From an uncultured Collinsella sp. (GTDB lineage: Bacteria > Actinomycetota > Coriobacteriia > Coriobacteriales > Coriobacteriaceae), in assembly GCA_902493835.1 (NCBI GenBank), contig CABURG010000025.1, positions 1 through 15,944 on the forward strand: a DNA stretch of 15,944 nucleotides, written 5' to 3'. The notes under the pieces are model-generated. The model was not told the DNA's origin, did no database searches, and worked only from the letters and a program-made list of their open reading frames with translations. Shown here in pieces: positions 6,897 through 13,784 of the stretch (positions are counted from its first letter, which is position 1; the number at the start of each line of letters is the position of its first letter). The translations under genes were made by a program, and so were the position numbers.

Positions 6897-8167
6897 TGAA
6901 ACAGACCACCAACACCGCTGCTACCACCCTTGAGCAGGTCAATGCGATGCCGGCTGCCACTTGGGGCTGGCTGAAGATGAACCAGACCAAGCTCGAGCTC
7001 TCTGACGAGCTTGCCCCCGCTCCCGCCGAGACCATCGAGGTTGAGGGCTTGGATGCGCAGTTTGCTGGCACGGCCGACGCATTTAACGCCGCCATGGACG
7101 CCATGGCCGAGCGCTTCCCCGAGCGCCGCGCCTCCGCCCCCGGCGACGCCGCCGACCGCGCCCGCATCACGCCCGAGACCGAGCTTGACGTGCCCGCCAC
7201 CTCCATCTACCAGGCCGGTGCCATCAAGCTCGAGGAGGAGCTCTCCCCCGCTGAGGCCTTCGAGACCGGCATGGGCGAGGCTGCCTACGCCTATCTGGCC
7301 GACCACGCCACCAAGCGCATCGTCATCGACGTGCCCGCATACCAGCACGCCACGGTTACCGTGCGCGTGAGTGGCATCGACGCGGCTGCCGCCATCGCCG
7401 CTATCGATGTCGTCGCCCGCCCGCGGGCAACGCTCGACCTGCGCATAGCCCTGGACTCTCCCGTTGCCGGCCAAGGCGTCGTGGGATCCGTGCTACGCGT
7501 GTGCGCCCACGAGTACGCCACCGTCAACGTGACCTGCACGCAGACGCTCGACGATAGCTGGATCGCGCTCGACGACACCGGCCTGTTCCTGGACGAGGGC
7601 GCGCGCGTCAACGTGCAACACACCGTCCTGGGTGCCGGCGCCAGCGCCACCGGCCTTGCCGGCGACCTGCTGGGCGATACCGCCAAGGTCACCATCGATA
7701 CTGACTACCTTGGCGCCCGCGAGCAGGTGCGCGACTTTAACTACGAGCTGCGCCACCGCGGTCGCAAGACCGAGTGCGAGATCGACGCCAACGGCGTGCT
7801 GACCGGCACGTCCAAGAAGGTCTACCGTGGCACCATCGACCTCGTGCACGGCTGCAAGGGTGCAACCGGCACCGAGCGCGAGACGGTGCTTTTGGCCAAC
7901 AAGGGCGTCGACAACAAGACCATTCCCGTCATTCTCTGCGACGAGGACGACGTCGCCGGCAACCACGGCGCCACGATCGGCCACGTCCGCGACGAGCAAC
8001 TGTTCTATCTCGCCTGCCGCGGCCTTGACCAAAACGCCGCCGAGGACCTGTTCATTCGCGCCAAGCTGGAGGACGCCGCGCTTTCCGCCACCGACGAGCG
8101 CACCCGCGCAGCCGTCGTCCGCCTGGGCAACAACCTGATCGACAACTTTGAAGAGGAGCTCGCATGA
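6896..8167 (+). CDS. sufD: SufD, Fe-S scaffold subunit
   Basis: A 423-residue SufD, the SufB paralogue that completes the SufBCD complex. The N-terminal third is variable and Ala/Pro-rich, as in the family. The beta-helix core carries YRGTIDLVHGCKGATGTERE (310-329) and DDVAGNHGATIGHVRDEQLFYLACRG, in which His357 corresponds to the conserved His360 of E. coli SufD. The open frame extends far upstream inside sufB in another frame, so the start was set at the TAATG overlap at 6896; AAGGAG lies about 10 bp upstream and the product then has family length. It overlaps sufS by ATGA at its end. Confidence 0.95.
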   Translation: MKQTTNTAATTLEQVNAMPAATWGWLKMNQTKLELSDELAPAPAETIEVEGLDAQFAGTADAFNAAMDAMAERFPERRASAPGDAADRARITPETELDVPATSIYQAGAIKLEEELSPAEAFETGMGEAAYAYLADHATKRIVIDVPAYQHATVTVRVSGIDAAAAIAAIDVVARPRATLDLRIALDSPVAGQGVVGSVLRVCAHEYATVNVTCTQTLDDSWIALDDTGLFLDEGARVNVQHTVLGAGASATGLAGDLLGDTAKVTIDTDYLGAREQVRDFNYELRHRGRKTECEIDANGVLTGTSKKVYRGTIDLVHGCKGATGTERETVLLANKGVDNKTIPVILCDEDDVAGNHGATIGHVRDEQLFYLACRGLDQNAAEDLFIRAKLEDAALSATDERTRAAVVRLGNNLIDNFEEELA

Positions 8168-9489
8168 TCGACACCGAGCACGTTAAATGCGACACCTGTA
8201 CCGCCCCCGAGCCCATGGAACTCGACGCCAGCGACGAGGCTTCGCGTGGCTGGCCCACCGTGGACATCGAGACCAACCCCTACAAGGGCCAGTTCCCGCT
8301 GTTCCAGCAGCACCCCGAGATCGCCTTCCTCGATAGCGCCGCCACCGCGCAGCGCCCTGCCTGTGTGCTCGACGCCGAGCGTGACTTCTATCAGCGCATG
8401 AACGCCAACCCCCTGCGCGGCCTGTACTCGCTGTCCGTCGAGGCCACCGACGCCATCGCGAAGGTCCGCCAGCAGATCGCCGACCTCGTCGGCGCCGCCC
8501 AGGCCAACGAGGTCGTCTTCACCCGCAACACGAGCGAGTCGCTCAACCTGATCGCCAAGAGCTTTGCACCCACGGTGCTCGAGCCCGGTGACGAGGTCGT
8601 CATCACCATCATGGAGCACCACTCCAACCTGATTCCGTGGCAGCAGGTCTGCCGCGAGACCGGCGCCAAGCTCGTCTACCTCTACCCCACCAAGACCGGC
8701 CAGCTCACCACCGAGGAGGTTCTTGCCAAGGTTGGTCCCAAGACCAAGATTCTGGCCGTGGGTCAGGTTTCTAACGTGCTGGGCGTCGAGAACCCGGTCA
8801 AGAACCTCGGCAAGCTCGTCCACAAGTACGGCGGTTATCTGGTCGTCGACGGCGCGCAGTCGCTGCCGCACATGCCGGTCGATGTGGCCGACCTGGGCGC
8901 CGACTTCTTTGCCTTTAGCGCGCACAAGGCCATGGGCCCCATGGGCATCGGCGTGCTGTGGGGCAAGATGGACCTGCTCAACGCCATGCCGCCCATGCTC
9001 ACCGGCGGCGAGATGATCGATTCGGTCACCGAGCAGGACGCCGTCTGGGCGCCCGTCCCCGAGAAGTTCGAGGCCGGCACGCAGGACGCCGCCGGCATCT
9101 TCGCCACGGGCGCCGCCCTTGATTACCTGGTCAACACGGTGGGTTACGAGAACATCCAGGCCCGCGAGCAGGCACTCGTCCACTATCTGATGGGCGAACT
9201 CATGCAGCTCGACTTTGTCCAAATCATCGGTTCCATCTACTGGGACAACCACCACGGCGTTGTGAGCTTTAACGTCAAGGGCATTCACCCGCACGACGTC
9301 GCGAGCATCATGGACATGGACGGCGTCTGCATCCGCGCCGGCCACCACTGCGCGCAGCCGCTGCTCACCTGGCTGGGCGTCGAGAACCTTGCCTGCTGCC
9401 GCGCCAGCGTGGCCTTCTACAACGACAAGGCCGACATCGACAAGTTCATCGCCGGCCTGCATCACGTTTGGAGCACGTTCAATGGGTAA
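8164..9489 (+). CDS. sufS: SufS, cysteine desulfurase
   Basis: A PLP-dependent class V aminotransferase-fold enzyme (441 residues) that removes sulfur from L-cysteine as a persulfide. The PLP-binding lysine is Lys255 in FSAHKAMGPMG, and the catalytic cysteine is Cys396 in IRAGHHCAQPLL, the group II (SufS) arrangement. Other blocks: FLDSAATAQRP (55-65), EHHSNLIPWQ (151-160) and VVDGAQSLPH (227-236). The N-terminus is about 35-40 residues longer than in typical SufS and contains a CxxC (C9, C12) before the usual start around NPYKGQFPLF. The start is fixed by GAGGAG upstream and the 4-bp ATGA overlap with sufD. An 8-bp overlap with sufU follows. SufU should be its sulfur acceptor. Confidence 0.96.
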   Translation: MIDTEHVKCDTCTAPEPMELDASDEASRGWPTVDIETNPYKGQFPLFQQHPEIAFLDSAATAQRPACVLDAERDFYQRMNANPLRGLYSLSVEATDAIAKVRQQIADLVGAAQANEVVFTRNTSESLNLIAKSFAPTVLEPGDEVVITIMEHHSNLIPWQQVCRETGAKLVYLYPTKTGQLTTEEVLAKVGPKTKILAVGQVSNVLGVENPVKNLGKLVHKYGGYLVVDGAQSLPHMPVDVADLGADFFAFSAHKAMGPMGIGVLWGKMDLLNAMPPMLTGGEMIDSVTEQDAVWAPVPEKFEAGTQDAAGIFATGAALDYLVNTVGYENIQAREQALVHYLMGELMQLDFVQIIGSIYWDNHHGVVSFNVKGIHPHDVASIMDMDGVCIRAGHHCAQPLLTWLGVENLACCRASVAFYNDKADIDKFIAGLHHVWSTFNG

Positions 9490-9916
9490 TCTGTACACCT
9501 CCACCACGTTTATGGAGCACAACTCGCACCCCGACTATAAGTACGAGATGGATGCTCCCACGCACGAGCACGACGGCATCAACCCCAGCTGTGGCGACGA
9601 GCTCACCTTGCAGCTGCGTGTCGAGAAGGGCGTGATCGAGGAGGCCTCCTTTACCGGTCATGGCTGCGCCATCAGCCAGGCCAGCGCCGACATCATGGCC
9701 GACCTCATCACCGGCGAGACCGTCGAGGAAGCTCACCGCTTGGCAGAGCTCTTCCTCGCCATGATCCGCGGCGAGAAGCTCTCCGAGGACGACCTGGAAG
9801 ACCTGGACGAAGCCGCCCAGCTCCAGGACATCTCGCACATGCCCGCCCGCGTCAAATGCGCTGAGCTCGCCTGGCGCACCCTCGACGGCATGCTCGAGGG
9901 GCAAACAAACCAGTAG
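9482..9916 (+). CDS. sufU: SufU, Zn-dependent sulfurtransferase partner of SufS
   Basis: A 144-residue IscU-fold protein of the Gram-positive SufU type. Zinc ligands seen: Cys37 and Asp39 (NPSCGDEL), Cys62 (GHGCAISQAS) and Cys126 (ARVKCAELAW), matching C41/D43/C66/C128 of B. subtilis SufU. The insertion of about 18 residues typical of SufU relative to IscU is present between the second and last Cys (acidic stretch 98-112). It accepts persulfide sulfur from SufS and passes it towards SufBCD; it is not expected to be a cluster scaffold. The start at 9482 overlaps the end of sufS, with GGAGCA just upstream. Last gene of the operon, 32 bp before the terminator stem. Confidence 0.95.
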   Translation: MGNLYTSTTFMEHNSHPDYKYEMDAPTHEHDGINPSCGDELTLQLRVEKGVIEEASFTGHGCAISQASADIMADLITGETVEEAHRLAELFLAMIRGEKLSEDDLEDLDEAAQLQDISHMPARVKCAELAWRTLDGMLEGQTNQ

Positions 9917-9948
9917 CGTATGCCCCAAATCCAAGGTTATTGATTGCC

Positions 9949-9978
9949 GAGCCGCCCGATACGGGCGGCTCTGTTTTT
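9949..9978 (+). terminator. Intrinsic terminator of the suf operon
   Basis: GAGCCGCCCG, loop ATA, CGGGCGGCTC (10-bp perfect stem) followed by TGTTTTT. It starts 32 bp after the sufU stop codon. Confidence 0.93.
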
Positions 9979-9987
9979 ACCTAATGA

Positions 9988-10010
9988 GCGCGAACGCACA
10001 AAGTTCGCGC
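9988..10010. other. Hairpin GCGCGAAC/GTTCGCGC
   Basis: A perfect 8-bp stem with loop GCACAAA, ten bases after the suf terminator T-run. No T-run follows on either strand, so it is not an obvious terminator; a REP-like palindrome or RNA processing site is possible. Confidence 0.5.
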
Positions 10011-10129
10011 GTCCGGCGCCCCGTCTGACATTTGCCACACAGCCAGACGCGAACACGGGCGTTTTCCACAGCATCAAAGGCCTGCGGCAGGGCCCCGGGC
10101 CCGCCAAGCAATGCGCCAAGCCCCGTTCT

Positions 10130-10151
10130 GCGAAGCTCCGACTCGCTTCGC
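10130..10151. other. Hairpin GCGAAGC/GCTTCGC
   Basis: A perfect 7-bp stem with an 8-base loop (TCCGACTC) in the GC-rich part of the intergenic region. No T-run follows. Confidence 0.45.
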
Positions 10152-10554
10152 GCCTACCGCAGACGGGTCCCATAGGGAACGGCGTGCATTTTTGCGAGTA
10201 TTCAGCACTCCAAGCTGTGTGTATACGCATCGAAAGCGTTAATCAACGTCTTTAGGCGCATATATATTGTGTTTTAGAACAAGCATCGCGGTCTGACGGG
10301 ACGCAGGCACGTGCTTCGGGGGCGCAACGGCGGGAATCAATAGCTTCGGGACCCGCATGTTGCAAGATTGCGGCGGTGCCGACAGCAACACGATGCTGAA
10401 AACTCCGTTTTTTGCACGGCGCAGACGGGGGTAGGCACGGGCAAACCCGGACCGAGCCGTTATTTTATGCAAGATGGCGATTTTTCTATGCATATTAAGA
10501 AGTGCAGTTACCGTACCAAGCTTTTAGAACAATGGTTGTGGCATATGGGCGACC

Positions 10555-11367
10555 CTACATCACGTTTCCGCCAGCCCTCATCGCCGTTCGCGCGCGGGCG
10601 CGCACGATACGAGAGACGGTACTTTTGCCAATCCCGGTATACCGCTCAATCTGGCGCACCGTAAAGCCGGCATTGTTCAATCCAACAATAACAGTATCGC
10701 GCTGCGCCGGCGGTGCAGTTTTAACCCCGTTGAGCGGAACCCCGAGGCTCTTCGCCAACTTGCCGGCAAAGGCGTGGCGTTCCCACTCCGTCTCTTTCAT
10801 ATCGCCCAGCGCTGGCTCGCCGCCGTCGGGCGTCGAAAGCGAATAGGCAATAAAGCCCTCGGCAGAACCAAAAAGCTCAAGCACGCAAGAAGGATCAGAA
10901 AATCCCCTCGCGGCATCAGCCGCGTCACCGTCGTAAGCGCACAAATGCTCCGGAAAGCTGCTCCAGGGATAACGCTCAATGAGACTGATGCCCGCCTCCT
11001 GCGGATCGGCGTGAACGGAGCGAATAGCCTCCATCACCTGCCAGTCGGTATCGAGCGAGCGCCGGTCAAAACGGTTCTGGAACAGATGCCCTGTGCGCCC
11101 CGTGCGTTTATTGAACCGCCGCGCGTACGTCAAAAGCAGCCGGTGCATCGCCGCGCTCATCGCGTCCTCGTAATCTGCAAGCACCAGACGCACGTGATTG
11201 CCCATAAGGCACCAGGCGATAACCGTCACGCCCGCCTTGCGGCAGCACTCACGCATCAGCTCCAAGAACTCCCACCGGTCTTCATCGCCCTCAAAGATGA
11301 GCTGCTTGCCCGTACCGCGGGCACAGACATGGTAAAAGCCGGTAACCGTTCTCCAAACGCGCTGCAT
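10555..11367 (-). CDS. REP-associated (Y1/HUH-fold) transposase-like protein, catalytic residues lost
   Basis: A 270-residue protein of the Y1 transposase/RAYT family (PF01797 type). The fold markers are clear: TVTGFYHVCARG at the N-terminus, WCLMGNHVRLVL (52-63), LLLTYARRFNKRTGRTGHLFQNRFDRR and ERYPWSSF (131-138). The HUH motif should read HVH but is His58-Val-Arg60, and the residue aligning with the nucleophilic Tyr of E. coli RayT (VDYIYINP) is Ser117 in IRSVHADP. The C-terminal part (about 222-260: RDTVIVGLNNAGFTVRQIERYTGIGKSTVSRIVR) is a helix-turn-helix. The frame is intact. The start at 11367 has GAAGGGAG 5 bp upstream and begins the usual domain. It is probably unable to cut DNA and may now act only as a DNA-binding protein; this is inference. 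Confidence 0.82.
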   Translation of the reverse strand: MQRVWRTVTGFYHVCARGTGKQLIFEGDEDRWEFLELMRECCRKAGVTVIAWCLMGNHVRLVLADYEDAMSAAMHRLLLTYARRFNKRTGRTGHLFQNRFDRRSLDTDWQVMEAIRSVHADPQEAGISLIERYPWSSFPEHLCAYDGDAADAARGFSDPSCVLELFGSAEGFIAYSLSTPDGGEPALGDMKETEWERHAFAGKLAKSLGVPLNGVKTAPPAQRDTVIVGLNNAGFTVRQIERYTGIGKSTVSRIVRARARTAMRAGGNVM

Positions 11368-11400
11368 GGCGCTCCCTTCGCCGGGATCTGCTTGCCATCC

Positions 11401-11429
11401 AATACAGCACGATTGAAGCGTGCCATCAA
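11401..11429 (-). promoter_or_regulatory. Promoter of the transposase-like gene with an operator-like spacer
   Basis: On the minus strand TTGATG (-35, 11424-11429), a 17-bp spacer, then TGTATT (-10, 11401-11406), giving a leader of about 27 nt before the ATG. The spacer is an inverted repeat GCACG-N7-CGTGC (11407-11423) that fills it exactly, suggesting a repressor site. Confidence 0.45.
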
Positions 11430-11671
11430 AACATTCACGCAAAACAATTCGCTCACGCGGCCAAAGGCAGTAAACAGGCGGCGAACGGCACCGTTGCAAC
11501 AGGTCAACCCCTGCAACGCTTGCAAGAGCGGACCAAAAGCTTGCCCAAGACGGACCCCCTCTACGGAAGTTCGCGACCACAGACCATAGAGTTAAACCGT
11601 TTCAATTAAAACTTCCGGACTTCTCGCTACGAAAACTGAGCCGTTCGCCGAATATTCCGTGCATTTCGCGG

Positions 11672-11708
11672 TATTATAGGGGCTGCATGTCATGTCCCTT
11701 TCGAAGGG
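11672..11708 (+). promoter_or_regulatory. Possible -10 box and leader hairpin of the NifU-like gene
   Basis: TATTAT (11672-11677) is a good -10 box, but no clear -35 box precedes it. A CCCTT-TCG-AAGGG inverted repeat (11696-11708) would lie at the start of a leader of about 87 nt. The heavily optimised codons of the downstream genes call for a strong promoter here. Confidence 0.35.
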
Positions 11709-11770
11709 TCGCCCGGCAATCGCCAGCCACGACCCCCAGACGGGACGCCAACACGATAGAGAGGAGAGGC

Positions 11771-12505
11771 ATGCAGTACTCACAGGAAGTGGAGAACATG
11801 TGCCCCGTTGCCAAGGGTGCATACCACGGCCCCGCACCCATCCCCGAGGAGGGCAAGTGGGTCCAGGCTAAGGAGATTTCCGACATCTCCGGTCTTACGC
11901 ACGGTGTGGGTTGGTGCGCACCTCAGCAGGGCGCCTGCAAGCTCACGCTGAACGTCAAGGACGGCATCATCGAGGAGGCCCTCGTTGAGACCATCGGCTG
12001 CTCGGGTATGACCCACTCTGCCGCCATGGCTTCCGAGATCCTTCCCGGTAAGACCATCCTCGAGGCCCTCAACACCGACCTCGTCTGCGACGCCATCAAC
12101 GTTGCTATGCGCGAGATCTTCCTGCAGATCGTTTACGGCCGCAGCCAGACCGCGTTCTCCGAGGGCGGCCTGCCCGTGGGCGCCTCCCTCGACGACCTCG
12201 GCAAGGGCCTTCGCTCTCAGGTCGGCACCATGTTCGGCACCAAGGCCAAGGGCGCTCGTTACCTCGAGCTCGCTCAGGGCTACGTCACCCGCATGGCTCT
12301 CAACGACAAGAACGAGATCATCGCATTCGAGTTCCTGAACCTCGGCAAGTTCACCGACGCCGTCAAGGCCGGCAAGACCCCCGAGGAGGCCATCGCTGGC
12401 GCTATGGGCCACTATGGTCAGTGGGAGAACGCTGCCAAGTACATCGACCCGCGCACCGACGAGGAGACTCACTCCGTCGCCAGCGTGTTCCCGGTTCACG
12501 AGTAG
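11771..12505 (+). CDS. NifU-N/IscU-like iron-sulfur scaffold protein
   Basis: A 244-residue protein with an IscU/NifU-N-like core (about 35-125) and a long C-terminal extension. GACKLTLNVKDGIIEEALVETIGCSG (54-79) matches the IscU core ACGD..KLQIKV..GIIEDARFKTYGCG, with Cys56 and Cys77 at the ligand positions, but Asp of the CGD is replaced by Lys. Extra Cys are C49 (WCAPQQGAC) and C106 (LVCDAIN); the IscU third-Cys block is absent. The start at 11771 is chosen for the AGAGGAGAGG site; an ATG at 11687 in frame lacks one. It is followed after 18 bp by the GGGtGRT gene, a pairing seen in other anaerobes. Likely role: holding an Fe-S cluster for its partner or a specific target. Its real function is not established. 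Confidence 0.85.
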   Translation: MQYSQEVENMCPVAKGAYHGPAPIPEEGKWVQAKEISDISGLTHGVGWCAPQQGACKLTLNVKDGIIEEALVETIGCSGMTHSAAMASEILPGKTILEALNTDLVCDAINVAMREIFLQIVYGRSQTAFSEGGLPVGASLDDLGKGLRSQVGTMFGTKAKGARYLELAQGYVTRMALNDKNEIIAFEFLNLGKFTDAVKAGKTPEEAIAGAMGHYGQWENAAKYIDPRTDEETHSVASVFPVHE

Positions 12506-12523
12506 AAAGGGAGGGAAATAACT

Positions 12524-13528
12524 ATGACTGTTACGTTCGAAGGTTACGAGCGCCGCGCTGACAAGATCAACAAGTGCCTCGCCGACAACGGCATCGCCTC
12601 CCTCGAGGAAGCTCTGCAGATCTGCACCGACAAGGGCTTCAACCCGCGTGAGATCGTCAACAACACCCAGTCCATCGCCTTCCAGAACGCCGAGTGGGCC
12701 TACACCCTCGGATGCGCTCTCGCTGTCAAGCGTGGCGCCAAGTCCGCTTCTGAGGCTGCCGCTATCATCGGCGAGGGCATCCAGGCCTTCACCGTTCCCG
12801 GCTCCGTCGCCGAGGACCGCAAGGTCGGTCTGGGCCACGGCAACCTGGGCGCTATGCTGCTCTCCGACGACACCGAGTGCTTCGCCTTCCTGGCCGGTCA
12901 CGAGTCCTTCGCTGCCGCTGAGGGTGCTATCGGCCTGGCTCTGAACGCCAACAAGGCTCGCAAGAAGCCGCTGCGCGTCATCCTCAACGGTCTGGGCAAG
13001 GACGCTGCTCAGATCATCGCCCGCATCAACGGCTTCACCTACGTGAAGACCCAGTTCGACTACTTCACGGGCGAGCTCAAGGTCGTCGAGACCATCCCCT
13101 ACTCCGATGGTCCCCGCGCCGCCGTCAACTGCTACGGCGCCGACGACGTCCGCGAGGGCGTTGCCATCATGTGGCACGAGAACGTCGACATCTCGATCAC
13201 CGGTAACTCCACCAACCCCACGCGCTTCCAGCACCCCGTCGCTGGCACCTACAAGAAGGAGCGCCTCGAGGCTGGCAAGAAGTACTTCTCTGTCGCTTCT
13301 GGTGGCGGCACTGGCCGTACCCTGCACCCGGACAACATGGGCGCCGGCCCTGCCTCTTACGGCATGACCGACACCATGGGCCGCATGCACTCCGACGCCC
13401 AGTTCGCCGGTTCTTCCTCCGTGCCTGCGCACGTCGACATGATGGGTCTCATCGGCATGGGCAACAACCCCATGGTCGGTGCCACCGTCGCCTGCGCTGT
13501 CGCCGTCGAGGAGGCCCTCAAGGCCTAA
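12524..13528 (+). CDS. GGGtGRT-family protein (function unknown)
   Basis: A 334-residue protein named by its motif SGGGTGRTLHPDNMG (259-273), the signature of the GGGtGRT family (PF14057). Other conserved-looking blocks: EGYERRADKINKCL (6-19), TVPGSVAEDRKVGLGHGNLGAM (90-111), FLAGHESFAAAEGAIG (122-137) and GLIGMGNNPMVGAT (308-321). Cys residues at 18, 34, 64, 119, 203 and 324 could bind metal. There is no signal peptide or membrane segment, so it should be cytosolic. GGGAGGG precedes the ATG, and a terminator follows the gene. Codons are strongly optimised (AAG and GAG almost exclusively), suggesting high expression. The glycine-rich motif could bind phosphate or a nucleotide, but no reaction is known to me. 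Confidence 0.9.
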   Translation: MTVTFEGYERRADKINKCLADNGIASLEEALQICTDKGFNPREIVNNTQSIAFQNAEWAYTLGCALAVKRGAKSASEAAAIIGEGIQAFTVPGSVAEDRKVGLGHGNLGAMLLSDDTECFAFLAGHESFAAAEGAIGLALNANKARKKPLRVILNGLGKDAAQIIARINGFTYVKTQFDYFTGELKVVETIPYSDGPRAAVNCYGADDVREGVAIMWHENVDISITGNSTNPTRFQHPVAGTYKKERLEAGKKYFSVASGGGTGRTLHPDNMGAGPASYGMTDTMGRMHSDAQFAGSSSVPAHVDMMGLIGMGNNPMVGATVACAVAVEEALKA

Positions 13529-13563
13529 TCGCGCCCGCGCGATGCTCATATAGCTGAGCTTTG

Positions 13564-13600
13564 GAGCCGCTACCCACCCGGGTAGCGGCTCTTTTTGTTT
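13564..13600 (+). terminator. Intrinsic terminator after the GGGtGRT gene
   Basis: GAGCCGCTACCC, loop ACCC, GGGTAGCGGCTC (12-bp perfect stem) followed by TTTTTGTTT. It starts 35 bp after the stop codon and closes the two-gene unit. Confidence 0.95.
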
Positions 13601-13752
13601 GCGCTGTCGCAGGGTAGCTAATGCCGATATATCAGTTGGGGCGAAATACTAGATGTGATGAGATGGAGCGTCAGAGCGTCCATGACGCCCACCTGCCATA
13701 TTTGCCCTTTACCGATTTGCCGAGTTTTTGCGGCCCCATTGCCGATCACCCG

Positions 13753-13761
13753 TGCGACAAT
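13753..13761 (+). promoter_or_regulatory. Possible extended -10 box for the flavoprotein gene
   Basis: TGCGACAAT fits an extended -10 element (TGn plus GACAAT) 23 bp before the ATG. No good -35 box is visible and the leader would be very short, so this is a weak call. Confidence 0.25.
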
Positions 13762-13784
13762 GCGCCGGACGAGAAAGGAATCCG

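Larger units (their letters stand above)
9979..10554. other. Gene-poor region with hairpins
   Basis: No convincing gene lies in these 576 bp. An 84-codon minus-strand frame (10239-10493) has no ribosome site. The region contains the two hairpins listed separately, a GC-rich block (10085-10103, GGGCCC repeated), an AT-rich block near 10258-10276, and an 11-bp direct repeat TTTTAGAACAA at 10272-10282 and 10522-10532. Its codon-free, mixed composition would fit degraded mobile DNA next to the transposase-like gene; this is inference. Confidence 0.5.
11368..11770. other. Divergent intergenic region
   Basis: These 403 bp separate the transposase-like gene (minus) from the NifU-like gene (plus). 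They hold the two promoter candidates listed separately and an 8-bp inverted repeat CGGAAGTT/AACTTCCG (11564-11571 and 11610-11617) around an AT-rich stretch. No gene was recognised between 11430 and 11640. Confidence 0.5.

Noticed and set aside
8005..9522. A 505-codon minus-strand open frame across sufS
   Set aside because: Codon-bias shadow of sufS, whose catalytic motifs are unmistakable.
10239..10493. An 84-codon minus-strand open frame in the gene-poor region
   Set aside because: No ribosome site before its ATG and no recognised family. It could be part of a dispersed repeat, but it cannot be supported as a gene from one copy.
10774..11589. A 271-codon plus-strand open frame opposite the transposase-like gene
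   Set aside because: The minus-strand frame has clear family motifs and a ribosome site; the plus-strand product has none.
11780..13549. A 589-codon minus-strand open frame across the NifU-like and GGGtGRT genes
   Set aside because: It is a mirror of strongly biased plus-strand codons. The plus-strand genes have ribosome sites, family motifs and a terminator; the antisense product is Val/Gly/Asp-rich without recognisable domains.
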